The notes under the pieces were generated by a model, which was not told the DNA's origin, made no database searches, and worked only from the letters and a program-made list of their open reading frames with translations. 8,596 nt of DNA, taken from the NCBI GenBank assembly GCA_026387255.1, contig JAPLMA010000003.1, positions 1 to 8,596 of the forward strand, read 5' to 3'. The DNA comes from Candidatus Omnitrophota bacterium. Its GTDB lineage: Bacteria > Omnitrophota > Gorgyraeia > Gygaellales > Profunditerraquicolaceae. This document shows, one piece after another, positions 4,909-8,596 of this stretch; positions within the stretch are counted from its first letter, which is position 1; every line of letters starts with the position of its first letter. A program made the position numbers and the translations under genes.

Positions 4909-7593
4909 TTGTTGAGGATTGATATGAGGGCTAGAAAAGGGGTTATACGGTTTTTAATCGCTGGGATCACTATCAATGCAACAGATTTCAGCATTTATTA
5001 TATTTTATTTCATTTTTTGTCTTTTAGTATAGCCAAGGGGATTTCTTTTATATGCGCGGGTATTTTTGGGTATTTGCTTAATAAATTTTGGACGTTTAAG
5101 CAGAACAAGCCACCATCGTATGCCGAAGTTAGTAAGTATGCATTAGTCAACTTTCTAGCTTTAGGAGTAAATGTTTTAACGAATCAAAGTATTCTTAACG
5201 TCTGGCCTGGGGCTGTTTGGGTAGCTTTAATTATTGCTACAGTATTAACAGGTTTATTCACCTTTGTTTGTTTTAAATGGTGGGTTTTTAGAATTTCATT
5301 GAAAGAAAAGGTAGTTAAATTAATGTGGTGTAAATGGTTTCCGTTGAAATTTGTAGTTAGGGCGGTAGCTCGGCGCCAGGGATTTTTGGATCCGGTTAAA
5401 CTCATCTCTCAGATGCAGAATTTTGCGCAACCTTCAGAGGTAGCGGCCCCGATGGAGCTATTGCGTTCAGGTGTTGTTTTGCATGCTCGGGGTTTGATTA
5501 ATAGTGTAGCTATCCAGCATAACCTTGATTGGATTTGGCCTTATTGGGTAGAATGTCAATATAACCCTCGAAATGAGGCGTTTATCCCGCGGTCCTTTTC
5601 GTTAACTCAAATTAATCTCACCCATAGGAATTGGACAGCTTTGGGCGTTCCTGATGGCCTTGAATTTCCACTTATTGATCCGCGTGGCCTGGTTACTCCT
5701 TATTATGATAGTTGGTCGATTGATGTTTGGATTGTTCCAGAAGAAGGAGAACCATTAATTCCGTCGCGTAGCCCCAACGTGTCACAAAAGATGGTTATGG
5801 ATGAAAATCTTTGCGTGATTACAGAATCAAGCCTTGGTCAATTAAAACTTCAATTAAAAGCGCAAGTTATAGGTTGCGCTAGAGCGCCTGTTTGTCAGGT
5901 TAAAATTATAGGATCCGCCGGCGTTAAGGCAAAGTTAGTTGTTTCGCTTAGGCCTTATAATCCTGAAGGCGTGAGTTTTATAAATAATATTACTCTGGCT
6001 GAAGATTCATTGGGCTGGCAAGTAAATCAAAAAGATTTTGTCTATTTTGATAAGCCTGCGGATCGGTATGTATTTTCGGATTATCAGCGAGGTGACGTTT
6101 ATAGCCGGCTATCCAGCGATGAAAATGAAAAAGAAATTTATTCTAAGGTCGGGATGGCGAGTGCTGCCGCGTTATATATATTGGAAGCCGGGAAATCGCG
6201 GGAAGTTACCATTTCCGTACCTTTAGGGAAAGATAAAATTGCGAAAGAATCTATTTTTGCTCATCAAGAAACTGCCTCAATGGCGTGGAAGAAAAGCCGG
6301 GAAGGTGTTTGTGTATTGCAGATTCCGGATGAACGTTTCCAGTTTCTTTATGAAGCTGCTATTTATACTATGATTTTGCATTCCCCTAAGGAAGTTTATC
6401 CGGGTCCTTATATTTACCGGCGGTTTTGGTTTCGTGACGCTGCCTTTATATTGCATGCTTTATTAGCTGTTGGATTAAAGGATCGTGTTCGACGGGCTTT
6501 AGATTGTTTTCGCGCCCGTCAGACATCCGGAGGCTATTTTCTCTCACAAGAAGGAGAATGGGATTCTAATGGCGAGGCCTTGTGGATTATGCGTCAGTAT
6601 TGTGAAATGACGGGAAATGTTCCTCCGGAAGAATGGAAAGAATCAATCTATAAAGCGGGCAAGTGGATTTATAAAAAACTCCTTGCTAATAATTTAACAT
6701 CTCCTCACGCCGGATTATTGCCGGCTGGATTCAGCGCTGAGCACTTGGGGCCGAATGATTTTTATTACTGGGATGACTTTTGGGCAGTTGCGGGATTAAA
6801 AGCAGCGGAATTTTTGTGCACAGCTTATAAGGATAATAATCAGGCTATTTATTTTGAAAGGCAATCACAGGAATTACTAGAGAGCATCAATAAAAGTTTA
6901 AAGAAAATAGAATTTCGTTTAAAAAGACTGGCGATGCCAGCTTCTCCTTACCGACGTTTGGATTCTGGAGCGGTTGGCTCTTTGGTTGCTGGATATCCGC
7001 TTCGCGTTTTTCAACCGAACGACCCAAGAATTTTAGATACCGCTAATTTTTTAATGAAAAACTGCCTGGTTCATGGTGGATTTTTTCATGATATGACTCA
7101 TTCTGGTATTAATCCTTATTTGACATTGCATTTAGCTCAAGTTTATTTGCGTGGTGGGGATTCTAGATATTTTGATTTAATGACTGCGGTAGCTAAATTG
7201 GCTTCTCCGACAGGACAATGGCCGGAGTCGGTGCATCCGCGTACAGGTGGAGGATGCATGGGGGATGGGCAGCATGTTTGGGCCGCAGCGGAATGGGTTT
7301 TAATGATTAGAAATTGTTTTGTGCGTGAAGAAGGCGATCGGTTAATCCTATGTTCGGGAATCCCACGAATTTGGCTTGAGAAAAATCAAACAATTGCGTT
7401 TGGGCCTGCGCCAACAAGTTTCGGGAATATTAGAATCTCCATAAAACCACAAGGGGAAAATATTCTTATCGAATGGAGTGGCCAGTGGCTTGCGAAAGAG
7501 CCGCCGATTGATATTCAATTACCTGGTTTTAAGAGCGTAAGAATTTTACCTGCTACAAATTCATTAGAATTAAAATATGGGGCGCAAAATTGA
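4909..7593 (+). CDS. GtrA-like membrane domain fused to a six-hairpin (GH15-like) glycosidase domain
   Basis: An 894-residue protein in two parts. Residues 12-128 are a GtrA-family domain: four membrane helices (about 14-34, 37-57, 77-98, 104-124), NKFWTFK at 58-64 and the matching FKWWVFR at 122-128. GtrA proteins are thought to help move or present polyprenyl-linked sugars. After a basic linker, residues 155-450 look beta-rich (FLDP, FAQPSEVA, HNLDWIWPYW, INLTHRNW) and 475-805 resemble an (alpha/alpha)6 glycosidase barrel: YRRFWFRDAAF (503-513), EGEWDSNGEALW (548-559), YYWDDFW (619-625) and GQWPESVHPRTGGG (769-782). Candidate acids include E550, D552, E556 and E773, but I cannot assign the catalytic pair. 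Four helices and positive ends predict N-in/C-in, placing the glycosidase in the cytoplasm. The substrate is unknown. Its stop overlaps the next start, implying coupling. Confidence 0.8.
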   Translation: MLRIDMRARKGVIRFLIAGITINATDFSIYYILFHFLSFSIAKGISFICAGIFGYLLNKFWTFKQNKPPSYAEVSKYALVNFLALGVNVLTNQSILNVWPGAVWVALIIATVLTGLFTFVCFKWWVFRISLKEKVVKLMWCKWFPLKFVVRAVARRQGFLDPVKLISQMQNFAQPSEVAAPMELLRSGVVLHARGLINSVAIQHNLDWIWPYWVECQYNPRNEAFIPRSFSLTQINLTHRNWTALGVPDGLEFPLIDPRGLVTPYYDSWSIDVWIVPEEGEPLIPSRSPNVSQKMVMDENLCVITESSLGQLKLQLKAQVIGCARAPVCQVKIIGSAGVKAKLVVSLRPYNPEGVSFINNITLAEDSLGWQVNQKDFVYFDKPADRYVFSDYQRGDVYSRLSSDENEKEIYSKVGMASAAALYILEAGKSREVTISVPLGKDKIAKESIFAHQETASMAWKKSREGVCVLQIPDERFQFLYEAAIYTMILHSPKEVYPGPYIYRRFWFRDAAFILHALLAVGLKDRVRRALDCFRARQTSGGYFLSQEGEWDSNGEALWIMRQYCEMTGNVPPEEWKESIYKAGKWIYKKLLANNLTSPHAGLLPAGFSAEHLGPNDFYYWDDFWAVAGLKAAEFLCTAYKDNNQAIYFERQSQELLESINKSLKKIEFRLKRLAMPASPYRRLDSGAVGSLVAGYPLRVFQPNDPRILDTANFLMKNCLVHGGFFHDMTHSGINPYLTLHLAQVYLRGGDSRYFDLMTAVAKLASPTGQWPESVHPRTGGGCMGDGQHVWAAAEWVLMIRNCFVREEGDRLILCSGIPRIWLEKNQTIAFGPAPTSFGNIRISIKPQGENILIEWSGQWLAKEPPIDIQLPGFKSVRILPATNSLELKYGAQN

Positions 7594-8596
7594 TCAAAGA
7601 CCTTGTAACTAAAGTTGAAGATTTTATCATATTGAATTCCGGAAGAATGATTTATCCGGAAGAAATTGAGAAGTTTTATATTAAGAGCGCTCCGGTTAGA
7701 GAAATGTGTGTCTTTACAGTTATTGGAATGGATGGTGCAAAGAAACTGAAAGTTCTTTGGGCGGTTATCCAGCCGGATCTTGAGGAGTTTAGGAAATTCG
7801 CCGTGGTGAATCTGCATTTAGCCATCAAGGAGAGATTTGATCAAATCTCTCCATCGCTTCCTGCTCATAAAAGACTTAAAGGATTTACGATCACACTTGC
7901 GGAATTACCGCATACTGTATTTGGTAAATTAGATAGATATGCGATTAAGGAAGTATATGAACCTAGGATAAGAGCAGGGATAGAAGGTGCGCTTCCGGTT
8001 TCGGAAGAACTAACTGCCTCAGACCAGCGGTTGATAGAATCTAAGACAGGAATAAAAATTTTGAAATGCTTAAAGGAGATATCTGGCATTAAAAAGCCGA
8101 TAATCCTTGAGGATTCTTTAGAGTTGGATTTAGGTATAGATTCATTAGGCAGGATAGAATTGGCTTCCTGTTTGCAACTAGCTTTTAACGTTGATATAAA
8201 AGATGAGGCAATTTCGCGAGCCTTTAGCGTGAAGGATCTCATTCTGGGAATAGCGGATGCGTTAAGAGATGCTCAGGGCATTCTCCGGCAGGAGGATCAA
8301 AGCACACCTTTAGTCCCAGGATACTGGAAAAAACATTTACAAGTTTTGCCAAAAGATGAACATTTGGGGGCGCTGGAATTCAGTAACGGTTTTTTTGCTT
8401 GGTCGCTTCGATTTGTTATTATCGCTATAAATTATTTGATTTTTAAATTGTTTTTCCGGGTTAAGGCTGAAGGAGCAGAGAACGTGCCCAAAGAGGGAGC
8501 CTATATTTTGTATCCTAATCATACGAGTGATCTTGATGGGCCAGCCATTGCTGCTTGTTTACCGCGTAGGCCGGTTTTTTCGCTTTTTTACTTTGT
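7590..8596 (+). CDS. AMP-ligase C-terminal domain + acyl carrier + PlsC acyltransferase protein (3' partial)
   Basis: The frame is open from TTG 7590 to the window end (335 residues seen). Residues 8-125 match the small C-terminal domain of acyl-adenylating enzymes: VEDFIILNSGRMIYPEEIE at the start and LPHTVFGKLDR, with K113 at the usual catalytic lysine position. Residues about 150-228 are an acyl carrier domain with GIDSLG; S185 (codon 8142) would bear phosphopantetheine. A hydrophobic helix (268-290) precedes a PlsC-type domain with NHTSDLD, giving the H-x4-D motif (H311, D316). Aas-like proteins combine these parts with a 400-residue adenylation domain, which is missing here. The start overlaps the previous stop (TTGA), with GGGG at 7579-7582 as a modest ribosome site. 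Likely role: passing an acyl chain to a lipid or glycan acceptor at the membrane. Confidence 0.82.
   Translation, partial: MIKDLVTKVEDFIILNSGRMIYPEEIEKFYIKSAPVREMCVFTVIGMDGAKKLKVLWAVIQPDLEEFRKFAVVNLHLAIKERFDQISPSLPAHKRLKGFTITLAELPHTVFGKLDRYAIKEVYEPRIRAGIEGALPVSEELTASDQRLIESKTGIKILKCLKEISGIKKPIILEDSLELDLGIDSLGRIELASCLQLAFNVDIKDEAISRAFSVKDLILGIADALRDAQGILRQEDQSTPLVPGYWKKHLQVLPKDEHLGALEFSNGFFAWSLRFVIIAINYLIFKLFFRVKAEGAENVPKEGAYILYPNHTSDLDGPAIAACLPRRPVFSLFYF

Noticed and set aside
7515..8242. Minus-strand open frames downstream of the glycosidase
   Set aside because: They mirror the plus-strand ligase/ACP gene, which has conserved motifs.

Overview
The window reads as one strand (+) of a moderately AT-rich, Gram-negative-type bacterial genome. 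Three putative lipoproteins with LxGC lipoboxes, a BamE/SmpA-like protein, an entericidin-like peptide and a GlsB/YeaQ-type membrane protein all imply a diderm envelope. Frequent TTG/GTG starts, strong AGGAGG-type ribosome sites and the overall protein flavour (AsmA/DUF748-like tail, GtrA joined to a six-hairpin glycosidase, ACP-PlsC multidomain protein) resemble uncultured lineages such as Candidatus Omnitrophota. That placement is an inference from remembered family resemblance, not a measured one. No transposase, integrase, CRISPR array or rRNA is visible.

Layout. Positions 3-320 are the 3' end of a probable large envelope protein. A tRNA-His (GTG) with encoded G-1 and CCA lies at 339-417; its T loop has A54/U58 instead of U54/A58. 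A FixL/FixJ-like pair follows: a soluble histidine kinase (551-1468) abutting a receiver-LuxR regulator (1469-2095). A 150-base gap (2096-2245) carries a good sigma70-like promoter and a 10-bp palindrome next to its -35 box.

From 2246 a run of closely spaced genes looks like one long operon: BamE/SmpA-like lipoprotein; stand-alone receiver paralogous to the upstream regulator; GlsB/YeaQ-type protein; 43-residue entericidin-like lipoprotein (3369-3500); patatin-like lipoprotein gene broken by an apparent internal deletion with frameshift (3530-4661); DUF3185-like small membrane protein (4675-4869); an 894-residue GtrA-glycosidase fusion (4909-7593); and, overlapping it by 4 bases, an open-ended gene (7590 to the window end) encoding an AMP-ligase C-terminal domain, an acyl carrier domain and a PlsC acyltransferase.

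Working together (inference): the kinase could signal to its partner regulator and perhaps to the stand-alone receiver, which sits among small envelope-stress-type genes. The last two genes are translationally coupled and suggest building or remodelling of a lipid-linked glycan or glycolipid at the inner membrane. The most noteworthy points are the GtrA-glycosidase fusion, the acyl-transfer protein lacking its main adenylation domain, the patatin lesion and the altered tRNA-His T loop.
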